64,000 bases of DNA from Pelecanus crispus (lineage: Eukaryota; Chordata; Aves; Pelecaniformes; Pelecanidae), in assembly GCF_030463565.1 (NCBI RefSeq), contig NC_134660.1, positions 3,981,501 to 4,045,500 on the forward strand, written 5' to 3'. A program made the translations under genes and the position numbers. Below are positions 1-11,023 of this stretch, piece after piece. Numbering within the stretch: the stretch's first letter is position 1; the number at the start of each line of letters is the position of its first letter. Under the pieces are notes generated by a model. The model ran no database searches. It worked only from the letters and a program-made list of their open reading frames with translations, and was not told the DNA's origin.

Positions 1-319
1 CCTCGGCGCCGAGGGAGCGCTCCGAGGGCTGCACGACGCGCGGAGGACACCGCCCCCGCTCCCGGTTCGGCCCCACGGGCACCGGCCCCTGCTCCGAGCC
101 CCGCAGCGCGCAGCCCCACGGCCGCTTACCGGCCGCGGGAGCGCCTCAGGCGGCTCGGCGGGAACCCGAGGGGCGGAGCACGGCGAGGCGGACCAGCTCC
201 CCCGGCACCGCCGGGCAGGGCTCTCCCGCCCCGGAGAGCGCTTTCCGTGCGCCCCACCGAGCGGCAAGGCTAGCGCGGCCGACCCCCCTCACGGCCCAGC
301 GGTGTGGAGCGAGGTTACG

Positions 320-353
320 CCCCGCCCCGGCCCGGCCCGGCCCGGCCCGGCCC
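320..353. repeat. CCCGG pentanucleotide tandem repeat
   Basis: About five tandem copies of CCCGG sit inside the CpG island. On the minus strand this gives runs of three to four G separated by CC, a pattern able to form a G-quadruplex. Confidence 0.7.
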
Positions 354-604
354 TCCCGCCCGCCGGCAGCGAGCCGTCCTTCCAGACCCGCTTCCCCAGC
401 CGCGGCCGGGCTCTGCGAGCGCCTCTCCGGCCCCATCTCCGCCACCCGGGGCCTCCGCAGGGCTTCCGCCAGGCCCGGCCCCGCGGCCTCGGCCGGAGCC
501 CTCCGGGCAAACCCCAGCGGAGCCCCGGGCTCCCGCCGCGCCGGGGCCCGCGCCTCGAAGGCAGCGTCAGAGCCCGGCCCGGCCCCGCCCCGCCCGGCTG
601 CAAA

Positions 605-623
605 ATGGCGTCGCCCTCGGCAG
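605..623 (+). other. candidate coding first exon (MASPSA...) of an unidentified plus-strand gene
   Basis: An ATG lies inside a YY1-like element (CAAAATGGCG) and is followed by five codons and a donor CAG|GTAGGG. Such YY1-embedded start codons with very short coding first exons are common in housekeeping genes. An exon-like segment at 1250-1411 (good acceptor TTTTTTTCATAG, donor AAAG|GTAATG) can be joined in frame without a stop. I do not recognise the product and see no further exons before the KCNJ3-like gene, so this may be noncoding or chance. Confidence 0.22.
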
Positions 624-676
624 GTAGGGAGCCGCGCCGCGCTCCGGGAGCGGCGCTGCCGCCGGGCGACCCTTAC

Positions 677-795
677 CTGCGGCTGCGGGCGCAAGCCCGG
701 GCCCGCGGGGTGCTGGCCGCCTGCCCCGGCCGGCCGCGGAGCCGCTCCCCGGCGCCTGCCTGCCCGTGCCCGTGCCCGCTGCCCGCCCCGCTCAT
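677..795 (-). other. candidate minus-strand first coding exon
   Basis: Read on the minus strand, an ATG at 795-793 opens 39 codons that run without a stop to a strong donor (CCGCAG|GTAAGG) at 677. The peptide is Gly/Arg/Ala-rich and starts MSGAGSGHGHGQ. Open frames are easy to find in CpG islands, so the donor is the main support. The rest of such a gene would lie left of the window. Confidence 0.22.
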
Positions 796-1249
796 GCGCC
801 CTCAGAGCCGCCTTACGCGCCGCCCCCCTCCTCCCGCCCTCCCCGGGGCCGAGGGCGGCGGCGGCCCGCCTGGCTCGCCGTGCACCGCTGGGGATTCGCC
901 GCCAAACCGCAGCGTAGAGTCGGGGCGGCCGCTCGCCCGCCAGCCCAGCGGCTGCCGGCTCCGGCCCGCGGTTTCCCCCCCAGAGGTGGCGGCACCGGCC
1001 GCGGCTTTCCCGTCAGGAGCGCTGGGGAGGCCTCCGGGCGCCGTGGGGAGCGCGGCCGCTCCGCCGCCCAGCCCCGCTCTGGCAGCCGGGCTCCGGAGCC
1101 CCCTCGTCTGAAGTCACCCCTGGGGAGCGGGTGTCGACGGCGGCGAGCGTGGCCGCCCGGCCCCCTCGCCAGCTGCCGTCCGGTGTGCGGCGGCTCCGGG
1201 AGGCTGAAGGAGGACGCTGCGGTGGCCGTCTGGATTCTTTTTTTCATAG

Positions 1250-1411
1250 GGAGAGTCGTCCCAGGAGGGGGGGCGCGGCATTGGAACGTGTACAGAAATA
1301 CCCGGGGGCACATCGCGCTGGTGGATGTTCGGTGGCCAGGCGTCAAGGGAGCAAGCTGGTGGCATAGGACAGCTGGCAGGGCACGCACAAGAAGCCATCC
1401 AGGCCCTAAAG
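1250..1411 (+). other. possible exon downstream of the left CpG island
   Basis: A polypyrimidine tract ending in CATAG precedes 1250, and a donor (AAAG|GTAATG) follows 1411. The 162-nt interval is open in the phase of the 605-623 candidate exon. I recognise no protein family. It could be part of a lncRNA. Confidence 0.15.
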
Positions 1412-1449
1412 GTAATGGCAAAAAGCTGTATTCGATGAAGTAAAATGGG

Positions 1450-4400
1450 TAGCCGGCGGAGAGGCAAAAAGAGGGGGTCGATAAAAATCACGGCAGTATG
1501 GCAGAAGATCCGCTACAGAGGTAGCGTCTTTTTTTTTCTAGAAAAAACTGATATTATTTGGGAGATAGGCTAGGAACGGATGAGTTTTAGCTTGCAGAGT
1601 CCTCTCTCTAGCTCTTCAATCCTTAAAAGTCCTCAGTAAGGATACGACACTCTATTAGTCGCTTACCAGATGCAATACTAAATAATAATTTAGGAGTATA
1701 GCTACTTTGGTCAGTCAAGCTCTTAGGAGTAAAACATCCTTTTAAAATAGGTACATATATGAAGGCTAGTCTGCAGCACAGAACATTACTCTGGAAAGAA
1801 CAGGCAAGCTATTTATGAAAGTATTTACTAAACATTCACGATAATTTTATGCTTTATAGAATTTAATGTATAATTAAATCTTAATTTCTCCAAAGCTATT
1901 CATTAGTGATATGTCATTATGGTGACAAATGGCATTAATTAAAAACAAAGTAGAAATGCTTCCCAGTATTCTCCTAAGGTTCACCTGAACAAAGAATAAC
2001 GTGAAAGAAAGTAACATTTTCCTTCTTCTGAGCCAGGGTACAAACAGCAGTTGCTGCTGTGATTGTAAAAGTATAGGAAAACTTCTAAAATTTGTCAAAA
2101 TAGAGTGAGAAAGGCATGTGGAGACTTGTCAGCAGGCTACTTTGATCATTGTTAAATGAATTTCATTTGTAAAAATGCATACATGAATACAGTTTCTTTA
2201 GTCAAGTCACAGTTACACAAGTAGTTGCCAAATCTGTTCTACTGCTTTCCAGTTAGTTCTTCGCTGCAGATGGTTTAAGGATTTACTCAGTGTGGTTTTG
2301 CAGATATGATGGCAGCAATATTATTAAATGCATACAGGCTCAGCTGGTTTCTTCAAATATAAGTTAATTGTTACAAGAACAGCTGATAATACTTTACCAG
2401 TCTGCTGCAGTTACCAGGAGAAAAAACCAAATTAATTGCTGTTTCTTCTATCCTTTGACCTTTTTTTTATTGAAGCAACTTTCACTTCTTATTTTACAAG
2501 AGGGAAAGAAAAAGATGACAAAAAACCAACAAAAAGAAGGAAAACCCCATGAAATGCAAAAACCTACAAATTAGTTTTCAGTTCTGTGCAGTTATACTAC
2601 TGTGCTATGATTGCATCACTGAATACAAACATGATTCTGAATACTGTAGACTATTTTACGGCATGACAGTTGGAGGGTTTTCTTTTAAACAATACTGTAT
2701 TTTGCACAGATTTTATGGATTTAGTAACTACTTTTTTTGGAGGGAAGCATCGTGCAGGGAGGTAGGAAACCCCTGTTAAAAACATCTGCTAGCAGGGTAC
2801 TGTTTCTATGATTTGTCAGTCATACAGAATAACTGTCTATTTTCTTACAAAAATGGAGAACTTAAAATTTTGAAGGTGAATGTGTTGCCCTTTTAAAGAC
2901 TGCTCTTTCTCCTCACAACTACCCTTTCATGCAGAAAGTAAGCAAGTATTTCCAAGGTGAAGGCATGTCTTTTGTCTGCTCGTAATAAAATAACAAAGTG
3001 ACAAATTCCCGTTTCTGAAGGAAAGCCTGTCTAAAATCTAGGAGATAAAAATCTCTGAACCTCAGATGATTATGTTTTCAAACACTAGTGTCAGGCTGAA
3101 AACAGGCTGAAAAAGATCAAAGTTCACAATCATTTTCCTTTGGCTAGAGAATAGAAGAGTTGAGTTCTATTGGCTGTTTCGCTTTTTTCAGCAGCAGCTG
3201 AGTCAGACAAATATTGCTATGGAGTCCACAGAACTGGCCTCCATCATACCCGCTTTAGTTATGGATAACGTCCTTTCCTATGCATGCCATCAAAATGCAT
3301 TCAAAAATCAAAATGATTTGGAAAATGCACTCAGGGTTATCCAGTTTGTGAACAGTCATTTGTAGAAATTTTTTTATGTCTAGTCTAGCCTTGAAAGACT
3401 TGAAGTTTCTCACTGCCTTTGAAGTATGTTGATACACAGTTAACATAAAATAAGAAAAACATTCTGTAAGATTATTTATTTTTTGACAAATGAAGGCTAC
3501 CAACTGGAATTCTTAGGTACAAACCATCCTTAATAACACTTGAGGCATAAATTAATAACTTATTTGCAGCTGATCAGTGAACAGAAATGGTTCTACTGAC
3601 TGTCAGGTATAGTGTTTGGGTGTTTTTTGTTTTTTTTTAATATCTCACGAGGGAGATATTTCCAGGCAATGGGGCTCTCTACTACCTGTAGTGGTAAACA
3701 AATTCATAATGAGCGTATTGCTGTTTGGATAAGCTAAGATGTGGCAGATCTGTACAGTGCAAGTAGCCAGTTTGCTGAACAGTGCATTTCCCTGGCAAGC
3801 TGAAGATTTTCGTTAAAGGGAATTCAAACTGTATGTTTCTGCCCTGGCTGAGCACTTGGAGGAAACACAGCAGTCTCACAGACTGAGACTGTTAGATCAG
3901 GCGTGGTGAGTGACCGTGGGAAGTGCAGATTGCAATGGGAGCAAGGCATCTGTCTATTCAGGAGGCAAAATGCAGGAGCATTCTTCAAAAACCTGATAGC
4001 CTCTGGAATGGGCAGGGAGCTACGCAGGATTTAAAGTTTCAACTTTGGTACCTATGGCCTTTTGTGAATGAAACCCATAATCTTTAGGCATACTCCATCA
4101 GCTCTCTGTTCAGCATGTCTGCAAGGAATCTAGTTAAGCTGAGGTTTATGCCACTGACAACAAATAAAACGCAAAATATTGCCCCCTCCCCATGTATTTG
4201 TACTCTAATTTTGGATGTAGCGCACAAAGAATGAGGAAAAGTTAAAGAATGGGTGACAAGGAAGAGGAGTTACATCCATAATGCCCAGTGCATACTGATA
4301 CAGCCATGTGTATGTCTTAAGAATCATTAAACCATTAAGGCCGATGTGTTTAGTGCTTGCGGATTATTCTGGAAATTATTGGTTGAGGGCATTTGAGAGT

Positions 4401-6050
4401 TTTTGGGGCTTTTTTTTACTTCAAGGAGATAGGTGAGTGAGGACAGGGCGGTAAAATGTTGCACCATTAGAGAACAATAAGAGAAATGCAGACATTATTC
4501 CCCAGGAGTGGAGTAGGATTTAAAAATCAGGCGTATGCTGTGCAACTAGCAAAGTCTGAACTGGCTCCAGAATGGGAGCGTAACTGTGGTGCTAGATACA
4601 GATGAACGAGCCCCGCTGAGAGCCAACAAGCTGCAGCATCTGTACGGTGCTGAACCGGCCGTGCTGAAACACTGATGTGAGCTGGGTATTCTTTCCACCT
4701 TACTCCACTGTGCAGCGTAGATACGCGTGAAATCACATCAAGCACTTAACAAGTGGTGGTAAGGCTTGGCATCATCCACTTAACCTGCAGGGGAAGGAGG
4801 AGTGTGGAATTAGCAAACCTGGATATTTGTGTCCTGTACAGCTAGGTAATCAAATTTCTCTTCAGTGTGCGTTAGACAGCAAACCTCCCTCCAAAAGACA
4901 CAGTATATGCTTTTAAAAATTAATGTAGGGTTAGAAGGTAGACTCTTCTGTTACTGTCTCCCCCTTCTGAGTATTAAGAAACTGTCCAACCAGCGGGCGC
5001 ATGCCTGGAGATATACAATTATTGTTGACTGTTAAAAAATAAATGAAAGGGCTTTATCCACATCTTGGATGATGCCTTTTCACCGACTCCACTGCTGTAG
5101 TCCTTTTTTTGCAAGAAATATCGAAAGTATAATACTCTTTTGGTAATGGATACTTAGGGACAAGGAAATATTTTGATAAAGTTTGGTTGACCGGTGAAAT
5201 TAATCTCAAATCGTTCCGCCCATCTGATACTTGCTTTCCATATTTGCAGTGAAAGTGGTGTGCTTGATTTGGGAGGAAATTAGAGGGAAGAGAACTGTAA
5301 TCCTCTTGAGTTCTGGAAAATATGGCTTCTGAAATAGCACAAAGCACCTACTGCAGCTAGGCACGGAGCCTTCTTGGAAAGCATTAATGAAGTAATGTCA
5401 AGACTGATAGTGTGAACATCTTAAAAATACTTGCTTATGCTTTAGCATTTGGTGAAAATACTGAAATTAAACTTCAGACAGACTAATAGTTTATTCAGTT
5501 CTCCGTCTAGAACTGAAGCAAAACACAATTGCCAGTTATTACAGACTTATTTTCTAAAAACTCAGCAACTGCGGGCTACGGTTTTGTAGTGACAATGCTT
5601 TGCTGAAAATTAGGTGTTGAAATGACTGACCTGAATGATAATACTGTTCTTATATAACAGAATTAAATTCAAATACCGATTATTTTTGAGAAATGACATT
5701 AAAAATAATAAGGGGGGGGGGAGTCAGTAGCATAGCCCCACTTTGAGCTTCTAATGCCATTAGCAATTAATGTTGCTGATTTCAAATCTTTTCTGTCCAT
5801 CAGAAACACAAGAGCTGCACTGAAATCGTTTACGCTTCTAGGGAAGGGTCTTTCGAACAGCTTCTCTGCTGGTTCGGCGGTAAGCAGGAACTCCGGTGGG
5901 CTAAGCGTGGTTTACTTGGAATACTTGTTTTCTTTCAAATGCGGACTGAGGAGCAGCATCTTCACACTCCTTTGTTAAGAGCTGACTTATCTTAGGATTT
6001 CCTTTTAAAATCCCTAGCGCTGCCGGCAGCTCGGCTCTCAGTGGGTGACT
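1450..6050. other. intergenic region, no supported gene
   Basis: AT-rich sequence with scattered short open frames only. I looked for exon-like open frames bounded by splice sites and saw none that resemble a known protein. A G10 run starts near 5713. No full-length transposon was recognised. Confidence 0.6.
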
Positions 6051-6189
6051 CGGTGCCGCTCATGTTATTATTCCTATCTCCGGCAGCCTGAACTCCGCTA
6101 CCAGGGCATTATGGTGAAACGGCATTTGTAAAGAAATGGCATTTCTAAAGTCACCACTCATCCTCGCCTGAGGGTCTCTGAGCGCTGAG

Positions 6190-7320
6190 CAAGGCGCTGG
6201 CTGCAAACGGCTTGGCGCAAAAACCCGCCACCACCGCCCCGCCCCGGCCGGCACTCGCTGCTCTGCTTCCTCCGGTGCCCGCCGCCCCGGCCGCCAGACC
6301 CCGCGGGGCTCAGCCAGCCGACCCCAGCTCTGCCCCCCGCCCCGGTCCCCGGTGAGCTCCGCCCCGCTTCTGCCTACCGGCACAGCTCACCGCCAGCTGC
6401 GCAGTCCCGCCGGCGTGTTCTCTCGCTCGTCACGGCTGCTCCGCCCGGTCTTCCCCTGCTCTGCTGGCAGCTGACTCCGCTCCACGGGAATCCGTGTGCG
6501 CCCCGTTTCCCAGGGGCTGCTGCCCCGCCGTCACCCCGCTGCATCCTCACCGTGCCCACGGAGAGCCTCGGCGGCCGGCAGCATGTCTGCCGTGCGTAGG
6601 AAGTTTGGGGACGAGTACCAGGTGGTGGGTCCGGCTCGCAGCGGCACCCGCAGAGAGCGGCAGCGTTTCGTGGACAAGAACGGGCGGTGCAACGTGCAAC
6701 ACGGGAACCTGGGTGGCGAGAGCAGCCGCTACCTCTCCGACCTCTTCACCACGCTGGTGGACCTCAAGTGGCGCTGGAACCTGCTCATCTTCCTGCTGAC
6801 CTACACAGTCGCCTGGCTGGTGATGGCCTCGATGTGGTGGGGCATCGCCTACCTGCGAGGTGACCTGCACCGGGCCCACGATGATGCCTACAGCCCGTGC
6901 GTGGCCAACGTGTACAACTTCCCCTCCGCCTTCCTCTTCTTCATAGAGACCGAGGCCACCATTGGCTACGGGCACCGCTACATTACCGAGCGCTGCCCTG
7001 AGGGCATAGTGCTCTTCCTCTTCCAGTCGCTGCTGGGCTCCATCGTCGATGCGTTCCTCATCGGCTGCATGTTCATCAAGATGTCCCAGCCCAAGAAGCG
7101 AGCCGAGACCCTCATGTTCAGCCGTGCTGCGGTTGTCTCACAGCGGGATGGCAAGCTCTGCCTCATGTTCCGTGTCGGCAACCTCCGCAACAGCCACATG
7201 GTGTCTGCCCAGATCCGCTGCAAGCTGATCAAGGTGAGGCCTGGCGCAACAGCGGGCGGGACGGGGCACCTGCGTTGCGGTGGGCGATGCAGGCAGGGCA
7301 GGGGCCAGGCACAACCATGT
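6190..7320 (+). promoter_or_regulatory. KCNJ3-like: CpG island promoter and first exon of the KCNJ3-like gene
   Basis: CpG-rich sequence starts about 400 bases before the start codon and covers exon 1. It contains Sp1-type sites (CCGCCCCGCCCC near 6233-6246) and no convincing TATA box. The transcription start cannot be placed. A possible 5'UTR acceptor (CTGCTGGCAG) ends near 6470, so an upstream noncoding exon is conceivable. Confidence 0.7.
6583..7233 (+). CDS. KCNJ3-like: KCNJ3-like exon 1: N-terminus, TM1, pore, TM2, start of cytoplasmic domain
   Basis: Codes residues 1-217. The start at 6583 (GGCAGCATGT) gives [15 protein letters not shown], matching the GIRK1 start; the frame is open further upstream, but that part has no GIRK resemblance. 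It carries the [15 protein letters not shown] segment (28-42), TM1 about 66-90, extracellular Cys106 and Cys138 (the conserved Kir disulfide pair), pore helix 113-125, filter 126-130, and TM2 about 142-166. The cytoplasmic start ([12 protein letters not shown]) follows. It ends at CKLIK with donor AAG|GTGAGG, phase 0. The exon is much more GC-rich than exons 2 and 3, as expected inside a CpG island. Confidence 0.95.
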
Positions 7321-8391
7321 GCCCATCGTGCGGGAGCATGGGGCTTCCCCTGTCCGGCCCCTGGCTCTGCCCTGCCCCAGGGGCAGCTGCCCTGTCCCTC
7401 GGCACGTGGGCCAGAGGACATGGCCGGGGCGGTTATGAAGGGCTTTGGAAAAATTTGCCATGGCTGCCCGTAGTGGGAGCCATGAAAGAACCAAGCAGGC
7501 ACAGGGAAAAAGACAGCCTCATCAGAGAGCTCCCAGGTGCATTCCAGTGGATTGTGAGGCTGGCAGGAAGCCAGTTTGGTCAGGAAGGATGGATGTGTCG
7601 GGGTACAGGATAGCTGCAGGGAGGGATACTAAGGCATGCCCCTTAGCAGGTGATGGCTGGGAATAAGAAACTGATTATACCCCTTTTGTGGTGACATTAA
7701 ATTAGGACAAAGATCAACCTTGACCTCCTCTTCCCCTTGGGGAAACTTGGGGAGCTTTAACTTGCAGTTTCTTACCCCATGATTCCAGCCAGTAGCCTCT
7801 CAGCATTTCAGAGGGATTGTGCAGGTGCTTTAGTGGAAAGGCCCTTTGATTGTCACCAATATCTATTTATTAATCACTGACAATGGTCAGCGAAATTCAG
7901 AATGCAAGAAAACTGGAATTCAAAGATCATGACCAAAAAAATAAGGAAATCGTCAGGAGACAGTAGAGTTTGGCATGCACAGAAGTCTGGAAGAGGCATT
8001 GGGCAGGAGTAGAATGGAAGGAAAACACTGCATGCGGCATGCCGAGACGAAGCAATGTAGCGGCTTAAAGCACCTACGTCTTGTCACGGGAGCAAGCTTG
8101 ATGGGGAGCATCAGAAGCTGATCCCAGTGATGACGTTAATTTCAGAATATCATATTTGAATGTCCTAAATGTTCTGTATTCTCTATGGTGATCCTCTCTT
8201 TGGAGCAACTGTTCGGCCATTTTAATAACCTGCAGAAACAAGCATGATACAGTAGGTGACGGGACAATGGTAAATGCGAAAGGCAGTTTTCCTTCTGTTC
8301 TGTGCTGAACGCTTGACTGAGCTATTAATTTTTCTTGCCGCAGAATACCATTTAAAATGGAGAATCTGCTAAGATTCTAACAGAGGTTGGA

Positions 8392-8437
8392 GATATATAT
8401 ATATGTGTGCGTATATATATGTTTGTGTATATATATG
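8392..8437. repeat. (TA)n/(TG)n microsatellite
   Basis: Interrupted ATATAT and GTGTGC blocks, simple-sequence DNA in intron 1 of the KCNJ3-like gene. Confidence 0.8.
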
Positions 8438-9518
8438 GGAACAAGCTGTCAGGAGTTACAATGGAGCAATTTTTGTAGGAATTGGAAAGCCAGCTAAACC
8501 ATGATTTTTGTTGATCTGTAACTATTAAAAACTAGCAGAAAGCCTCCTCTAAAGTATTTAATTCCATCTGTCATCCAAGACAGAATGCAAGTCAAAGTGG
8601 AATAAAAGAGGTGTCACAGCTGTGTTTTTACAGTGATAGTAATCTGCTGTAAACTTCTTTTGAATTAAGACACTGAACACACAACCTGGTGTGCTTTATG
8701 CTGCTAATTCTGTTGCTACACAGTGCTGGTATGCAGATGATTTGGGCAGAAGACACAGGGACATTTAATGGACCTGCTTGACCAATTCGTCTTACGATAG
8801 CTGTTTCATAGACTAGACAATGAATCAGTGAGTAATACTTGATTTCTTTCGAGCAGTCATCATGCCCATGACTTGTCTTCACGGTGCTTTGTGGCCTGTG
8901 GCAAATACAAGCTCTGAACACAGGAAAGTTTAAAAGTGAATGTTTGTGTACTAGGGGCCCCCCGCAGTCCTTGTTGCAAGGCGTGCTGTTAGTTCCCATG
9001 TCTGTAAATCCTCCTCAGTTCGTTGAGGTGCCCCTTGAACTGGACACACCATTGCAGCAGTCATAGCGGCCGTTCCGGCAGCGTGTGAATTTACATCAGC
9101 TGCTTTGAAGTGGCTTTGTGTGTCCTGTAAACTTACGGTGAATGTGCCGGAACTCGCTTACCATTTATCTTCAGCGAGTTCTGCCTTTTAGTGATTTGTG
9201 CTCTTTCCGCTGTGCTTCGTGCAGTGCTCTTGACAGCTGATCTTGCTACGCTTCTCCTGCACTCAATTAGATAGCTAGAATTTTTTTTACTTGTGTCACA
9301 GTGAAAGAATGTGAAGAAATGTCTTATCACACTCCTGTACTTGAGATAGGAGCCATATTTAGTACATAGCGTTGCAGTGGGACCAGTGGAGCCCTGAGGA
9401 TTTACATTTGTAAAGAAAGTACACCAATCTAAGTCTGTCTGAATGGCGTTTACTGAAAGCGTGATATATGCCCCAGGATATTTGGTGGATTACAGTGGTG
9501 CCACCACACTCTGCTGGC

Positions 9519-9537
9519 TTTTTTTTTTTTTTTTTTT
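9519..9537. repeat. poly-T run (T19)
   Basis: Uninterrupted run of 19 T. It could be an intronic simple repeat or the remains of a minus-strand poly-A tail; no retrocopy body was recognised next to it. Confidence 0.7.
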
Positions 9538-10370
9538 GGTCCAGGGAACTGCCCAGCAGCATGGTGTAGTGATGTCATGGAAAAGTCTGGGGCCCTTTTT
9601 GGACTGAGTTGTGGAGAGTTTGGAAAACAGAGTTACAAGACTAAGTGTGCATGTTTCAGCAAAAACTTCTCCAGAAACCTGAGTCTTTCTATTTTACATT
9701 GAGTGCTCTAGAAGCAGGAAAAAGCAAACTCTGGGGGCAAGAAATAGAAAGAAGCTGGTTAGAACTAGCTGCTGAAAATGTGCAGTTCCAGGTCCTGGCC
9801 TTTTCAGTGTCACAATGAGCTGTATTTTTCTGCCTGTTAATTCCTGGACCTCACTAGTGTGCCTGAGCGATCTGGTGATAACAGCAGTAACCAGCATCCA
9901 CCGGAAGGCGATCAGTATTGATTTCTTTAAAATTAGTTACGATACCTATTTTTATCTTCTCTTGATGGGACTACATATGTCACTGATAAACAAGCTCCTG
10001 TTGGTGTGTAAAGTGGTCTGTAAAATGTTTCAGCTAGTAGTGTAGGACATGTTGATTCAGAAAGCTGAGGATTGTAAAATCATCATAACCTGTTTTCAAC
10101 ATGTGCTAAATCATAGTTTTAAAAATAGAATTGTGAAGCATAGTAGCCATAGAGCCAGTGCGCTTTGGGTTATGACCAGCAGGCACCTATTCTTTGAGCT
10201 GTACTAGTGAACAGCTTTGAATAAGCTGAAAGCAAACAAAATTGTAACAGGAAGTTTGCAGATGGCAGATGACAGGCATTGCAAATAAGTAAGAAAACCC
10301 ATTATATTGTCATCTCGATAACTCGATAAGCAGGGCACGTGTGGAAAGTGCAAATGATATATTTTTTAAT

Positions 10371-10770
10371 ATCACAGAATCATTCAGATTGGAAAGGACC
10401 TTGGGAGGTCTGTAGTCCAACCTCCTGCTCAAAGCGTGGGGAGCTAGGAGGTCAGACCAGGTTGCTCTTGGCTTTTTCCAGTCTGGTTTTGGAAACTTCT
10501 AAGGACAAAGACTGCACAGCCTTGCTGGGCAAGCTCTTCCACTGCTTAGCTGTCTTCATGGTGGAAAAGTTTTTTTTTTTTCATCCAGTCCAAACTTCTC
10601 TTGTTTCAACTTAGGCCTGTTGTCTCTCTTGCTCCCACTATCCACTGCTGTGAAGAGCCTGGCTCCATCTTCTTGATTACCTTCCTCTTAGGTTTTGGAA
10701 GGTTGGTTAGATCCCCCTCTGTGCCTTCTCTTCTCTGGTCTGAACAAGCTCAGCTCACTTGGGTCATATT
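10371..10770 (-). mobile_element. CR1 LINE 3' fragment, diverged
   Basis: The plus strand begins with the complement of a CR1 3' end (CACAGAATCATTCAGATTGG, then GACCTTGGGAGGTCTGTAGTCC, CCAACCTCCTGCTCAAAG). It goes on through typical CR1 text (GGCAAGCTCTTCCACTGCTT, GAACAAGCTCAGCTCACTT). The element therefore lies on the minus strand and is 5'-truncated, with no reverse-transcriptase frame. The upper boundary is approximate. Confidence 0.9.
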
Positions 10771-10931
10771 TACAGCTTGGGGCAACTAGACTGTATTAAA
10801 AAGTAGCAGTCATCCTGAGAATTATCTAAGCTAGAGCTCCAGGTATAGCGTCACTACCAAAAACCCATACAATTCTTTAACAGCGGTATCAAAGTAACAA
10901 GTTCGTATTACTTCAGTAACGTAATATATAA

Positions 10932-11023
10932 CAAATGTTCTTGCAAGCTGCTAGTCTAAGAGTGGGGCAGAAGCGCAGATAGGTGAGATCAGAGGTTTTT
11001 CCTCTCAAATACCAGAACTGAAA
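10932..11023. repeat. dispersed repeat, copy A (pair with 19674-19763)
   Basis: About 90 bases align with 19674-19763 at roughly three quarters identity or better. The pair shares an exact core that includes TTTTTCCTCTCAAATACCAG. Similarity stops on both sides. I do not recognise the family; a small fragment of an old interspersed repeat is likely. Confidence 0.7.

Larger units (their letters stand above)
1..1200. promoter_or_regulatory. CpG island, probable bidirectional promoter
   Basis: The stretch is extremely GC- and CpG-rich, with many Sp1-type CCCCGCCCC boxes. A YY1-like CAAAATGGCG lies at 601-610. Consensus-like donors occur on both strands: a plus-strand CAG|GTAGGG after 623, and minus-strand donors ending exons at 677 (CAG|GTAAGG) and 130 (G|GTAAGC). 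This is how a vertebrate housekeeping bidirectional promoter usually looks. No downstream exon that I recognise follows on the plus strand; a minus-strand gene would continue off the left edge. Long open frames here reflect GC richness and are not listed as genes. Confidence 0.75.

Noticed and set aside
302-1111. Long open frame (about 270 codons) in the left CpG island
   Set aside because: Pro/Arg/Gly/Ala-rich translation, equally long frames in other phases and on the other strand, no ATG in a good place and no family resemblance. GC-rich DNA has few stops.
6496-6582. 29-residue upstream extension of the KCNJ3-like reading frame
   Set aside because: Starts without a clear ATG and shows no similarity to GIRK1; [13 protein letters not shown] at 6583 matches the family start.
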